The notes under the pieces were generated by a model. That model saw only the letters and a program-made list of their open reading frames with translations. It searched no databases and was not told the origin of the DNA. The translations under genes and the position numbers were made by a program. Of a stretch of 64,000 nt of DNA, positions 56,203 to 64,000 are shown one piece after another. The stretch lies in the NCBI GenBank assembly GCA_035249305.1, contig DATFGQ010000103.1:1-64000 (forward strand), written 5' to 3'. Positions within the stretch are counted from its first letter, which is position 1. Every line of letters begins with the position of its first letter. This DNA comes from DASUNP01 sp035249305. Its GTDB lineage: Bacteria > Acidobacteriota > Blastocatellia > UBA7656.

Positions 56203-56607
56203 ATGTTCAAAAACGGCTCCAGTAATAAAAGCGAGCTGGCGAAAGCAGAATCCGCGCTGAAAGAGGCGGAGGCGCAGCAGGAGAGCATCCTGGCGCTCGT
56301 CGAAGAGCGCAAGAGTGAGCGGCAGAGTATCGGCGCGCGCATCGCCAAAGAAGGGACGGCCGGCAACGTCGACGCGCTTATAGCCTTGCAGACCCGCCTG
56401 ACCTCTCTCGACAAAGGCATAGCAGAGTTATGCGCGTCGGCCGCCGAATGCGAGCAGCGGGTAGAATCGGCGCGTCGCTACCTTTATAAGCTATACGTAC
56501 ACCTGGAAAGGCTTCGCCAGGAGGCCGCTTGCCTGGTCGAAGAAGACCCCACTAAGTTGACGCGCGTGAGAGTGCAGATACACGCCATCGCGGGCGACGA
56601 GGGGTGA
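56203..56607 (+). CDS. Small coiled-coil protein of unknown function
   Basis: 134 aa, AGGAGG 6 nt before ATG. Nearly all helix: SELAKAESALKEAEAQQESI and LTSLDKGIAELCASAAECEQ, with a hinge AKEGTAGNVDAL. No signal or TM segment. Two Cys in the second helix and one later may be buried or paired. The upstream 214-bp gap holds an AT-rich stretch (TTTTATACATTATAAC) that may contain the promoter. No family recognised. Confidence 0.7.
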   Translation: MFKNGSSNKSELAKAESALKEAEAQQESILALVEERKSERQSIGARIAKEGTAGNVDALIALQTRLTSLDKGIAELCASAAECEQRVESARRYLYKLYVHLERLRQEAACLVEEDPTKLTRVRVQIHAIAGDEG

Positions 56608-56652
56608 AAAAAAGATGTCAGTACCGGGAGTGAGAACTGCCGGTACTGACAT
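56608..56652 (-). terminator. Rho-independent terminator of the LEA-like gene
   Basis: Perfect 13-bp stem (56615-56627 with 56640-56652). Read on the minus strand it is followed by C and seven T, 15 bp after the stop of the gene at 56667. Confidence 0.92.
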
Positions 56653-56666
56653 GACTTCAAACCGGC

Positions 56667-57449
56667 CTAGTCGAAAATAGACTTAAACCACCCGCCGACT
56701 CTCTTGAAACCGCGCCCGACCTTTCTGCCGAACGAAACGCTCTCTGTTTTAGTTTTATCCGCAACGTCCTCGGACTTTTCGGCTACATCTTTACCGGCTT
56801 CCTTAGCGACCCTCACGCCTTTGACGGCGACCTCGCCGGTCTTATCGACAACGTCCTCGGTCTTGTCGGCTACAACTTTGCCGGCTTCCTTAGTCTTGTC
56901 GACGGTCTTATCGGCTACGTCTTCGGCCTTCTCACCGACCTTCTTGGTGGTGTCGACCGTCTCTTTGGCTACATCCTTAGTTACATCTTTCGTCTTATCG
57001 ACGGCCTCTTTGGTAACGTCTACGGTCTTGTCGGCTACGTCTTCCGTCTTATCGGCGACTTCTTCACCGGCCGTCTTGGTCACATTGATCGCCTTGTCGG
57101 CGGCCGCGAGCATAACGTCGGCCGTGGCGTCCATGGCCTGTTCAATATCGTTCTCGTCCGTCAGGTCGACTTTGCGGCCGTCGCGATACTCGACTACGAC
57201 CGCGCGAACGTCGCCTTCTTTGGTCGTGCGAGTAATGCGAGCGATGTCGCCCGTCTGAAATACCCTGACTTCGGTCTTCGTGCCGTCCGGCGCGATGACG
57301 GTCTCAACCGTCGAGCCGTCGCTCCTGGTCACCTTCGACGGCGACTGGGCGGCTTGCGCGTGATGGGTGTGCCCTTCGGTCTGCGCGAAGGCCGCGGTCC
57401 CGAACGAAAGCGCGATAGCAAGCCCTAATACTGATAGTATCCGTTTCAT
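56667..57449 (-). CDS. Exported LEA-like repeat protein
   Basis: 260 aa from ATG 57449 (GGAGG 9 nt upstream). Signal peptide (about 1-23, ILSVLGLAIALSFGTAAFA), then a His-rich patch (GHTHHAQAAQ) and a small beta region (DGTKTEVRVFQTGDIARI). From about 105 to 235 the sequence consists of 11-residue-type repeats rich in Lys, Asp, Val and Thr (ADKTEDVADKTVDVTKEAVD, KDVTKDVAKETVDTTKKVGE), as in group 3 LEA proteins, which are disordered in water and fold on drying or at membranes. The C-terminus is basic (FGRKVGRGFKRVGGWFKSIF) and could bind membranes. An export signal on an LEA-like protein is uncommon. A desiccation or envelope-protection role is inferred. Confidence 0.82.
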   Translation of the reverse strand: MKRILSVLGLAIALSFGTAAFAQTEGHTHHAQAAQSPSKVTRSDGSTVETVIAPDGTKTEVRVFQTGDIARITRTTKEGDVRAVVVEYRDGRKVDLTDENDIEQAMDATADVMLAAADKAINVTKTAGEEVADKTEDVADKTVDVTKEAVDKTKDVTKDVAKETVDTTKKVGEKAEDVADKTVDKTKEAGKVVADKTEDVVDKTGEVAVKGVRVAKEAGKDVAEKSEDVADKTKTESVSFGRKVGRGFKRVGGWFKSIFD

Positions 57450-57642
57450 AACGTGGTTCCTCCCCTGGCTCAACAAAATCTCTGTTCAGTTTCATCGGGG
57501 CAACGTGCGTGCCAGTGCCGGCGGAGGCGTTTGTCGCTCATGGCCCGGCCGGGAGCGGCGAACGAACCGATCAGCCTGTTTATGAAGAAATACAAGTACT
57601 TAAATACTACGGCTCGTATGAAATGGAAACGTTCACTGGCGG

Positions 57643-57673
57643 GAAAAAAGAAGGCGGTCGCAACCGACCGCCT
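57643..57673 (-). terminator. Rho-independent terminator of htrA
   Basis: Perfect 9-bp stem (57652-57660 with 57665-57673), loop CAAC on the plus strand; on the minus strand followed by TCTTTTTT. It lies 29 bp after the htrA stop. The rest of the gap 57450-57642 shows no gene. Confidence 0.9.
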
Positions 57674-57702
57674 CGCTTACTGTCTGAGCTGTTGATCGAG
57701 CC

Positions 57703-59142
57703 TTACTCCAGGCTGACGGGCACGAAGCTTAGCTGCCCGCTCCGCTCTATCTGAAGCACGATCTGGGTTTCGCCTTTGAGCTGTTCGAGCGCGCGGATGA
57801 GGGTTTGAGCGCTCGTCACGTCAAAGCGGTTGATCTTATGGATCACGTCGCCCTGCGTGATGCCGGATTCGGCCGCGGGGCTGCCGGGCTGGACGGTCAT
57901 AACCACCGCGCCCGATTTGATCTTCAGCGTCGAGGCCTGTTCGGGTGTTATGGTCTGAACGCTGATGCCGATCTTGCCCATCTCCTGCTCGGGCGAGCCT
58001 TCGTTTTCAGGGCTCGTCTCGTTCGGGCGCGGACGCTCGCCTAGCGTGACGGTTGCCGTCTGAACGCGGCCGTCGCGCACGAATTTGACCTGGACCGGTT
58101 TGCCGACCGGAAGATCGGCCACGATCTCCGTCAATTGACGGGCCGTCTTGACCGCCTTGCCGTCGACTTCGGTGATCACGTCACCGCTCTTCAACCCTGC
58201 CTTGGCCGCGGGGGTGTCCCTCCCCGAAACGTCCTGTACGAGCGCGCCGCCTTCGCCGTCGTACCCCACGGTCCGCGCCAGCGTCGGCGTCACGTCGGTC
58301 GGGTAGAGGCCGAGGTATCCTCGCGTCACGCGCCCGCTCTTGATGAGCTGTGCGTAGACCTTCGACGAAAGGTTCGAGGGTATGGCGAAGCCTATGCCTT
58401 CGTTGCCGCCCGTGCGAGAGAATATCATCGTGTTAATGCCGATCACTTCGCCGTCCATGTTGACGAGCGGCCCGCCGGAATTGCCGGGGTTGATCGAAGC
58501 GTCGGTCTGTATGAAGTTTGTAAACTGGCCGGCCCCGCGAAGCTCGCGGCCCGTGGCCGAGACTATGCCCGCCGTCATCGTCTGCGACAGCCCGAAGGGG
58601 CTCCCGAGCGCTATGACCCACTCGCCCTGCTCGACTCTTTCGGAATCCCCGAGCTTGGCGAAGGGCAGGCCCTGGAGGTCTACCTTGATGACTGCCAGGT
58701 CAGTCTCCGGGTCGGTGCCGACGCGGCTGGCTTTAACCTCGCGGCCGTCGGAGAGCTTCACCTTGATTTCGACGGCCTCTCCGACCACGTGGTTGTTAGT
58801 AAGTATGTAGCCGTCCGGGCTGATTATCACGCCCGAGCCCGTGCCTCGCGGGCGGCTCGGCCCCTGGCCGCCGAAGTCCGGCATCCCAGGTATCTGCGGG
58901 AAGCCTTCGGGGAGTCGCGACACGCGGCGGGCCTTCTCAACAACGTCTATGTTGACGACGGCAGGCTTCACCTGCTTGGCCACGTTTATAAAGGTGCGCG
59001 ACAGGTCGGCCGGCGTAGGCAACTGCGCCCGGTTCTGCTGCGCGACGATGGGGGCGCTCACCGCAAGCGCCAGCGCCAGAGAAAAAACGATCGCGCGCGC
59101 GCGAATCAAACTCTTTCTGAGACTCTTCATTTTCACATCCAT
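57703..59142 (-). CDS. HtrA/DegP-type periplasmic serine protease
   Basis: 479 aa, AGGAGG 12 nt before ATG 59142. Signal peptide (to about residue 34, LALALAVSAPIVA). The chymotrypsin-type domain has the triad H118 (TNNHVV), D148 (DLAVIK) and S222 (GNSGGP). Two PDZ domains follow (about 260-350 and 390-475: GLKSGDVITEVDGKAV; SGITQGDVIHKINRFDV). It degrades or refolds damaged envelope proteins. An acidic linker between the PDZ domains (RPNETSPENEGSPEQE) is the only special feature. Whether it is DegP, DegQ or DegS-like cannot be decided; two PDZ domains favour DegP/Q. Confidence 0.97.
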   Translation of the reverse strand: MDVKMKSLRKSLIRARAIVFSLALALAVSAPIVAQQNRAQLPTPADLSRTFINVAKQVKPAVVNIDVVEKARRVSRLPEGFPQIPGMPDFGGQGPSRPRGTGSGVIISPDGYILTNNHVVGEAVEIKVKLSDGREVKASRVGTDPETDLAVIKVDLQGLPFAKLGDSERVEQGEWVIALGSPFGLSQTMTAGIVSATGRELRGAGQFTNFIQTDASINPGNSGGPLVNMDGEVIGINTMIFSRTGGNEGIGFAIPSNLSSKVYAQLIKSGRVTRGYLGLYPTDVTPTLARTVGYDGEGGALVQDVSGRDTPAAKAGLKSGDVITEVDGKAVKTARQLTEIVADLPVGKPVQVKFVRDGRVQTATVTLGERPRPNETSPENEGSPEQEMGKIGISVQTITPEQASTLKIKSGAVVMTVQPGSPAAESGITQGDVIHKINRFDVTSAQTLIRALEQLKGETQIVLQIERSGQLSFVPVSLE

Positions 59143-59313
59143 CTGATTCGTCTACCTCCTAGAACTTCTCACGACGAGAGATTAAACAAGTTCCTCTTTT
59201 ATAGCTTACTCCCGATGGGCTTGAACCCGAAAGAACCGAAAGGGGCGCCGCTCGCCGTCAGAGGCACGACCGGGCCGGGCGAGGATTGAGCCCGCCCGGC
59301 CCGCGTCACTTAG

Positions 59314-59862
59314 TTAATCGCGCTCGACGCGCAGATTGTTCTTCACCGAAAAGACTCCAGGCACGCCGTTGGCTGCCATGTAGGCGAGCTGGCTGTCCAT
59401 CCTGTTTGACACCACGCCCTCAAGCGTCACATGACCGCGGTTAACGATTATGTGGATCGAGGGGTTCGCGCCCATCGCGTAGCGGTAAAGTCCGCCTGAG
59501 CGGAAGACCGCCCGGTAGGTGCGAACGCGAATCCTGTCGTCATTCGGCGAGACAGGCAACACCTGTATGTTGTTAACAACACGCTCCACGCCTTCGATCT
59601 TGGCGACGCGCCGCTCGGCGTCTTTGCGCGTAGACGGGCGCGTCACCTGACCGGAAAGGACTACCGTGTCGCCGTTAACCTCGTAAGCGAGATTATCGAA
59701 CACGCCGTAATAAGGCAGCGTCACAAGCTGCTTGCGCACCTGGTTGCCGAGGCGCGCGCTGTAGTCCGCCTGGTCCGACGCGGCGGGAGCAGCCACCGCC
59801 ACTCCCGCAGCCAGTATGAGCGCTGCGAAGAGGGCGACTACTCTGTTTTTTATCTTACTCAT
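59314..59862 (-). CDS. Exported protein with two BON domains
   Basis: 182 aa from ATG 59862 (GGAGGTG 9 nt upstream). Signal peptide (about 1-23, VVALFAALILAAGVAVAAPA). Two BON modules follow (about 35-100 and 110-180): VNGDTVVLSGQVTRPSTRKD, EGVERVVNNIQVLP, then NRGHVTLEGVVSNRMDSQLA and VFSVKNNLRV. BON domains bind phospholipid or outer-membrane surfaces, and OsmY-like members act under osmotic stress. It lies 171 bp upstream of htrA on the same strand, consistent with an envelope-stress set. Confidence 0.9.
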   Translation of the reverse strand: MSKIKNRVVALFAALILAAGVAVAAPAASDQADYSARLGNQVRKQLVTLPYYGVFDNLAYEVNGDTVVLSGQVTRPSTRKDAERRVAKIEGVERVVNNIQVLPVSPNDDRIRVRTYRAVFRSGGLYRYAMGANPSIHIIVNRGHVTLEGVVSNRMDSQLAYMAANGVPGVFSVKNNLRVERD

Positions 59863-59905
59863 TCTCTTTTGCACCTCCAAAATCTCTCTACCTTTCCACA
59901 CTCAA

Positions 59906-60466
59906 TTATACGTTCTTTGCGCGCCGTTCGATTTCACTATTTACGTTCCGCTCTTTGCCGGAAGCGCGCTTCCGGCCCGAGGTTTTAGAGTTAGATGCCC
60001 GGCGCGGCTCTAACGCTGTCTCCGAGTCGAGCTTCTCCAGCGCGGCGACCATTTTAGAGAGCGCAAGCGCCACGCTCGCCCGGTCCTCGTTATCGAGCTC
60101 GGCCATCGCGCCCGAAAAGATCAGGTTGCGCCGCTCGCGAAACCTGTCGACGGCGCGGCGGCCCCGGCCCGTGAGCGCGACCAGCACGCTCCTGCGGTCG
60201 CCATCGACGGCGCGCCGCTCTATCAACTGCTTACGGGTCAATCGGTCGGTGAGCTGAGTCACGGCCGGGGCCGAGATCTTCAGCCTCACGGCCAGGTCGC
60301 CCGTGCAGAGCGGCCCCAGGCGAAGTATCTTTAACGCCTGCGCCTGCGGCATTGTAAGGTCCAGCTCGTCGACCTGCCTCTGGTGGTGGTCCAGCATCAG
60401 CTTAAACATTATCTCCATGAAGCGGTCAAAGACCGCCTCCCCCTGTGCGCCGCTGGCTTCCACCAT
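59906..60466 (-). CDS. MarR-family transcriptional regulator
   Basis: 186 aa, GGAGGGTGG just before ATG. MarR winged helix: LTMPQAQALKILRLGPLCTG, recognition helix ISAPAVTQLTDRLTRKQLI, wing DGDRRSVLVALTGRGR. The C-terminal 40 residues are basic and low complexity (PRRASNSKTSGRKRASGKER), beyond the usual family length, and may bind DNA non-specifically. It is 43 bp upstream of the BON gene and may control it. An AT-rich palindrome upstream is a likely operator. Confidence 0.93.
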   Translation of the reverse strand: MVEASGAQGEAVFDRFMEIMFKLMLDHHQRQVDELDLTMPQAQALKILRLGPLCTGDLAVRLKISAPAVTQLTDRLTRKQLIERRAVDGDRRSVLVALTGRGRRAVDRFRERRNLIFSGAMAELDNEDRASVALALSKMVAALEKLDSETALEPRRASNSKTSGRKRASGKERNVNSEIERRAKNV

Positions 60467-60477
60467 CCACCCTCCAA

Positions 60478-60491
60478 TTAATTCAAATTAA
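60478..60491. promoter_or_regulatory. Candidate MarR operator
   Basis: TTAATT-CA-AATTAA, a perfect 6-bp inverted repeat, lies 12 bp upstream of the MarR start in a very AT-rich stretch (60475-60516) that stands out from the GC-rich surroundings. MarR proteins often repress their own gene through such sites. Confidence 0.5.
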
Positions 60492-60560
60492 TATTTAAGC
60501 TGTATTAATTATATGCCGGATGGCGGTTGGCGTCAAGTGGGGCGCGAGGGGCTGTGAGGG

Positions 60561-61130
60561 TCACCCGCCGTTCTCTTCTACGGAGGCTTCCGGCCCGCGC
60601 GAGGCGATCTTCTGCCGCAGGTTGCGGAGCCTGTCGCGCTCCTCTTCGAGGTCCGCGAGCGCGATCTCGCGCTGCTGGCGCTCCTGGCCGAGCTGCTCGA
60701 CCTCGCGGCGCGAGGTCAGCTTGCGCCGGACTCTTTTCGCGCCCAGCAGCACGACCGCCAGGAGCGCGAGGTAGAAGACCCACTCGCCGAAAAGCGGGCG
60801 CGCTACGGTCATAAAGAAGGCGATGACGAGCAGCGCCAGGCTGAAGACGCCGAACACGGCGCAGCCCATCTGTAGCGGCGCGCCCTGCTCTTTGCTCCGT
60901 ATCACCTCGACCTGCCCGCTCAGGTCTTCGATCACCTCGTCTAGCTCTGCGAGCCGCGCGTCGAGCGAGGGGCCTTCGCCGCCGGGCTTGAGGGTGACAA
61001 GGTTGATCGCCCCCTTGTACTGGCGCACGTGGTAAGCCGCGCCGCAGGCGGCGCATATCACGTTGTCGAAGTCTCGCGGGAATTCGAGCGCGGTCCCGCA
61101 CTCGCCGCAGGTTGTCTTTATTATCTCCAT
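60561..61130 (-). CDS. Zinc-ribbon membrane protein with coiled coils
   Basis: 189 aa. An N-terminal zinc ribbon (CGECGTALEFP, CAACGAAYHV) is followed by a coiled coil (about 52-80, LDARLAELDEVIEDLSGQVE), two TM helices (about 89-107 and 117-133) and a second coiled coil (about 140-180, VEQLGQERQQREIALADLEE). No family named. The ribbon and coil should be cytoplasmic. It is divergent from glyQS. Confidence 0.78.
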   Translation of the reverse strand: MEIIKTTCGECGTALEFPRDFDNVICAACGAAYHVRQYKGAINLVTLKPGGEGPSLDARLAELDEVIEDLSGQVEVIRSKEQGAPLQMGCAVFGVFSLALLVIAFFMTVARPLFGEWVFYLALLAVVLLGAKRVRRKLTSRREVEQLGQERQQREIALADLEEERDRLRNLRQKIASRGPEASVEENGG

Positions 61131-61256
61131 CGCTTCTCAAAATACTATTGCCGGAAATCCCTTTTTCTTCAACTACGGCCCGCGGCCCGCCTAACTTTTA
61201 TTGTCCCAGTCGTTGTTGTATAGTTTTTCATTCAACCGAAGGGAAGAATCACGAGA

Positions 61257-62657
61257 ATGGCAGACATCGAAACGATAACGAGCCTCGCCAAACGGCGCGG
61301 CTTTGCTTTCCAATCGAGCGACGTTTATGGCGGGCTCGGCAGCGTATGGGATTACGGCCCGCTCGGCGTTGAGCTGGTCAACAACGTCAAGCGCGCATGG
61401 TGGCGCGCCGTCGTCTACGAGCGCGACGACATGGTAGGGCTCGACGCGGGGATATTGATGAACCGGCTGGTGTGGAGATACTCCGGCCACGAAGAGACCT
61501 TCTCCGACCCGCTCGTCGATTGCCGCAAGTGCAAATCCCGGCTGCGCGCCGACAAGATCGAAGGGGGCAAGTGCCCCGCCTGCGGCTCTACGGATTTGAC
61601 GGAGCCGCGCCAGTTCAACCTGATGTTCCGCACCACGGTGGGGCCGGTCGAAGACGAGTCGGGCCTGGCCTACCTGCGGCCCGAGACGGCGCAGGGCATC
61701 TTCGTCAACTTCAAGAACGTGTTGGACACTACGAACCGCAAGCTGCCGTTCGGCATTGCGCAGATAGGCAAGGCGTTCCGCAACGAGATCACGCCGGGCA
61801 ACTTCATCTTCCGCACGCGCGAGTTCGAGCAGATGGAGATAGAGTATTTCGTAAAGCCGCCTCACATACTGAAGCCGGGCGAGCCGAGCGACGAGGAGTG
61901 GCACGAGCGGTGGATCGAGGACCGTTTCAACTGGTACACGTCGCTAGGCATACGCGCGGAGAACCTGCGCAAATACGAGCAGCCGCGAGCGGAGCTTGCG
62001 CACTACGCCAAGCGCACGGTAGATCTGCAATACCGCTTCTTCCCCGAGCGCGAAGACGAAGAGAAGCAGTGGGATGAGCTTGAGGGCATTGCCAACCGCA
62101 CGGACTTCGACCTGAAGTCTCATTCTAAGAAACCGGCGAACGAAGAGGGCAAGCGGCTCAACCCGGATTCGACGGCCGACCTCACCTATTTCGACCACGA
62201 ATCGAACCAGCACGTCTTCCCTTACGTGATAGAGCCATCGGCGGGCGTTGCCCGCTCGGTCCTGGCCTTCCTGATGGACGCCTACGCGGAAGAAGAGGTC
62301 GGCGCGGAAAAGCGCGTCGTCTTGAAGCTCCACCGCGACCTCGCCCCGATCAAGGTGGCCGTGTTGCCGCTTGCGAAAAACAAAGAAGGGATCGTTGGGC
62401 TCGCGAAAGAGATCAAGTCCCGCTTGCAGCGCACGGGCGCGATGCGCGCGGTCTACGACGACACGGCAGGCATAGGCAAGCTGTACCGTCGCCAGGACGA
62501 GGTCGGCACGCCGCTGTGCATAACCGTTGACCACCAGTCGCTTGAAGATAATCAGGTGACTATACGCGACCGCGACACCATGCAGCAGGAGCGCGTCGGC
62601 GTAGACGACATCGAGAAGACGATCGGCCGAAAGCTGGGACTGGCCGTCAGCCTCTAA
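61257..62657 (+). CDS. glyQS: Glycyl-tRNA synthetase, alpha2 type
   Basis: 466 aa. The single-chain class II enzyme that charges tRNA-Gly. Motifs: GFAFQSSDVYGGLGSVWDYG, a zinc-ribbon insertion (CRKCKSRLRA, KCPACGSTDL), PETAQGIFVNFKNV, IGKAFRNEITPGNFIFRTRE (class II motif 2 region), PSAGVARSVLAFLMDAY (motif 3) and a C-terminal anticodon-binding domain (LAPIKVAVLPLAKNKEGIVG). Length normal for the bacterial alpha2 form, so no separate glyQ/glyS pair is needed. Confidence 0.97.
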   Translation: MADIETITSLAKRRGFAFQSSDVYGGLGSVWDYGPLGVELVNNVKRAWWRAVVYERDDMVGLDAGILMNRLVWRYSGHEETFSDPLVDCRKCKSRLRADKIEGGKCPACGSTDLTEPRQFNLMFRTTVGPVEDESGLAYLRPETAQGIFVNFKNVLDTTNRKLPFGIAQIGKAFRNEITPGNFIFRTREFEQMEIEYFVKPPHILKPGEPSDEEWHERWIEDRFNWYTSLGIRAENLRKYEQPRAELAHYAKRTVDLQYRFFPEREDEEKQWDELEGIANRTDFDLKSHSKKPANEEGKRLNPDSTADLTYFDHESNQHVFPYVIEPSAGVARSVLAFLMDAYAEEEVGAEKRVVLKLHRDLAPIKVAVLPLAKNKEGIVGLAKEIKSRLQRTGAMRAVYDDTAGIGKLYRRQDEVGTPLCITVDHQSLEDNQVTIRDRDTMQQERVGVDDIEKTIGRKLGLAVSL

Positions 62658-62689
62658 CAGACCAAACTACTCGAAAGGAGATTTCGTGA

Positions 62690-63136
62690 ATGAAAGCTCT
62701 GAAGACAGGGTTAGTAATTACATTGACAGTTTTATTCTATATCGCCTGTGGCTCTCCTCAGACCGCGAACCAGAATGGGCCGGTTCAACCATCGAACTCA
62801 AACACAAGCTCGACCGCGGCTACGCCTACAGGCGACCAGGCGAACGCGAACGCCACGTCGAAGCCGATCAACAAGGCTGACCCGGTCGCGGGCGTCGACG
62901 CGGTGGGGTTGTTTGAAAAGCACAAGTGCGCCCTCTGTCATGGCGTGGACGGCAAGGGGAAGGCCAAAGGGGCGCCCGACTTCACCAACGCCGAGTGGCA
63001 GGCCAAAGAGAGCAACGACGAGCTGATCAAACAGATCAAGGAAGGCGACCCGCCGAAGATGCCCGCGTATAAAGATAAGCTGAGCGACATCGAGCTCAAG
63101 GCGCTAGTCGGCCACATCCGCTCTTTCGCGAAATAA
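62690..63136 (+). CDS. Cytochrome c lipoprotein
   Basis: 148 aa, AAGGAG upstream. Lipoprotein signal with a plausible lipobox (FYIAC-GS, Cys 20). A long Asn/Thr/Ser/Pro tether (about 21-65) leads to a single class-I cytochrome c domain: CALCHGVDGKGKAKGAP with the heme motif CxxCH, and the axial Met probably in PPKMPAYKDKLS. A small electron carrier on the outer face of the membrane. Partner oxidase or reductase not in the window. Confidence 0.92.
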   Translation: MKALKTGLVITLTVLFYIACGSPQTANQNGPVQPSNSNTSSTAATPTGDQANANATSKPINKADPVAGVDAVGLFEKHKCALCHGVDGKGKAKGAPDFTNAEWQAKESNDELIKQIKEGDPPKMPAYKDKLSDIELKALVGHIRSFAK

Positions 63137-63143
63137 CAGAGGC

Positions 63144-63195
63144 AGGGGCCATCTGAAATATCAAATATCAAATTTGAAATTTCAAAGTGGCCCCT
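63144..63195. repeat. Inverted repeat with AAATTTGAAATTT core
   Basis: AGGGGCCA (63144-63151) and TGGCCCCT (63188-63195) flank TGAAATATCAAATATCAAAT and TTGAAATTTCA. A similar AAATTTGAGAT motif occurs at 25043-25056 and about 49250-49266. The end of the repeat is 9 bp before the next start codon. Confidence 0.85.
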
Positions 63196-63204
63196 GACGC
63201 CTGC

Positions 63205-64000
63205 ATGAACCGGGCAGTGTTGACCATCTGCGAAGCGGTGCGCGCGGCGGGCGGCAGGGCGATGCTCGTCGGCGGGTGGGTGCGCGATTACTTGCTCGGC
63301 ATTGAGTCGAAAGACTTCGACATAGAGGTCTACGGCGTGGAGCCTCAAAGGCTCCGCGCGCTGCTCGAAACTATCGCCCCAGTCAACGCCGTAGGCTGGC
63401 AATTCGCGGTTTACAAGCTCGCCTTTCGCGGCCCTCCTTCATTCGAGATAGACGTTTCAATCCCGAGGCGCGAGTCAAAATCCGGGCGCGGCCACCGCGG
63501 CTTCACCATAGAAGGCGACCCGCAGATGTCTTTTGAAGAGGCCGCACGCAGGCGCGACTTCACCGTCAACGCGATCCTCTTCGACCCCCTGACCGACGAG
63601 GTCGTCGACCCGTTCGGCGGCGCGAGCGACTTGAAGGCGCGGCTCCTGCGGGCCGTCGACGACGACACGTTCGTCGAAGACAGCCTCCGCGTGTTGCGCG
63701 CCGTTCAGCTCGCCGCGCGCTTCGAGATGTCGGTCGAGCCGCGCACGGCACGGTTGTGCGGGGCCGTAGACCTCGCGGACCTCCCTCACGAGCGCGTCTG
63801 GGGCGAGGTGGAAAAACTCTTAACGATGGCCGCGCGCCCATCGATAGGCATTCAAGTCGCGCTCGAACTCGGCGTGCTCGATAAGCTCTTCCCCGAAATC
63901 CGCGCACTCGCCGATGGCGATCTATTCGCTCACACGAAACTCGCTATGGACGAGGCCGCCCGCCTCACCGTCGACCTGACAAAAGAGAAGCGCGTGGCCG
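63205..64000 (+). CDS. CCA-adding / poly(A) polymerase family nucleotidyltransferase (3' end outside window)
   Basis: The frame is open from ATG 63205 to the end, 265 codons. The class II nucleotidyltransferase head is clear: VGGWVRDYLLG (23-32), catalytic DFD (D37, D39), RRRDFTVNAILFDPLTDEVVDPFGG, and the neck EDSLRVLRAVQLAARF. The class includes CCA-adding enzymes, A-adding enzymes and poly(A) polymerase I; the distinguishing parts lie beyond the window. The start has no Shine-Dalgarno sequence. Confidence 0.93.
   Translation, partial: MNRAVLTICEAVRAAGGRAMLVGGWVRDYLLGIESKDFDIEVYGVEPQRLRALLETIAPVNAVGWQFAVYKLAFRGPPSFEIDVSIPRRESKSGRGHRGFTIEGDPQMSFEEAARRRDFTVNAILFDPLTDEVVDPFGGASDLKARLLRAVDDDTFVEDSLRVLRAVQLAARFEMSVEPRTARLCGAVDLADLPHERVWGEVEKLLTMAARPSIGIQVALELGVLDKLFPEIRALADGDLFAHTKLAMDEAARLTVDLTKEKRVA

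Noticed and set aside
59271..59303. GC-rich hairpin as a terminator between htrA and the BON gene
   Set aside because: A 10-bp stem is present but no T-run follows on either strand.

Overview
The window reads as chromosomal DNA of an Acidobacteriota member, most likely class Blastocatellia (Pyrinomonas or Chloracidobacterium relatives). This is inferred from the GC-rich sequence, frequent GTG and TTG starts, many secreted peptidases (tricorn-like S41, S9, two M28, HtrA), DUF1501/DUF1800 proteins, periplasmic TPR and CHAT proteins, and many palindromic intergenic repeats. No rRNA, tRNA, CRISPR array, integrase or transposase was found. The first gene (tricorn-like protease) and the last (CCA-adding/poly(A) polymerase) run off the window.

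Layout. 1-4 kb: protease end, a strong terminator, a dispersed repeat element, and queG carrying an in-frame palindromic insertion. 4-8.7 kb: a Ser/Thr phospho-signalling cassette (45-aa membrane peptide, PP2C phosphatase with TPRs, Ser/Thr kinase with SH3b sensor, FHA protein, membrane coiled-coil protein). 8.9-14.1 kb: a small helical protein, an amidase with a twin-arginine partner, a TPR protein and a GT39-like glycosyltransferase. 14.1-22 kb: four large exported repeat proteins on the minus strand, two S74 tailspike-like proteins and two delta-60 repeat/DUF11 proteins, each pair a tandem duplication. 22-29 kb: an exported TPR-CHAT protease-like protein converging on an operon of GT39, sigma factor and membrane anti-sigma factor. 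29-39.5 kb: di-heme peroxidase, a repeat island, an HD-domain oxygenase-like protein, a DUF1501/DUF1800 pair, a HerA-like ATPase, hutI, and two exported proteins.

39.6-42.2 kb is an ECF sigma/anti-sigma/exported-protein cassette. 42.4-46.6 kb is a partial F-type ATP synthase operon (two b-type subunits, delta, alpha, gamma); a, c, beta and epsilon are absent. 46.6-60.5 kb holds a VanZ-like protein, two M28 peptidases, a GT2 synthase with an exported N-terminal domain, a prolyl oligopeptidase, an exported LEA-like protein, HtrA, a BON protein and a MarR regulator: an envelope and stress set. 60.5-64 kb holds a zinc-ribbon membrane protein, glycyl-tRNA synthetase, a cytochrome c lipoprotein and the nucleotidyltransferase.

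The features most deserving attention are the 63-bp insertion inside a [4Fe-4S] motif of QueG, the leader of the duplicated delta-60 genes being far more conserved than the genes, the exported CHAT protein with its facing sigma/anti-sigma operon, the five-gene phospho-signalling cassette, and the density of palindromic repeat families, several of which abut start codons lacking a Shine-Dalgarno sequence. All family assignments come from reading motifs; no database search was run.
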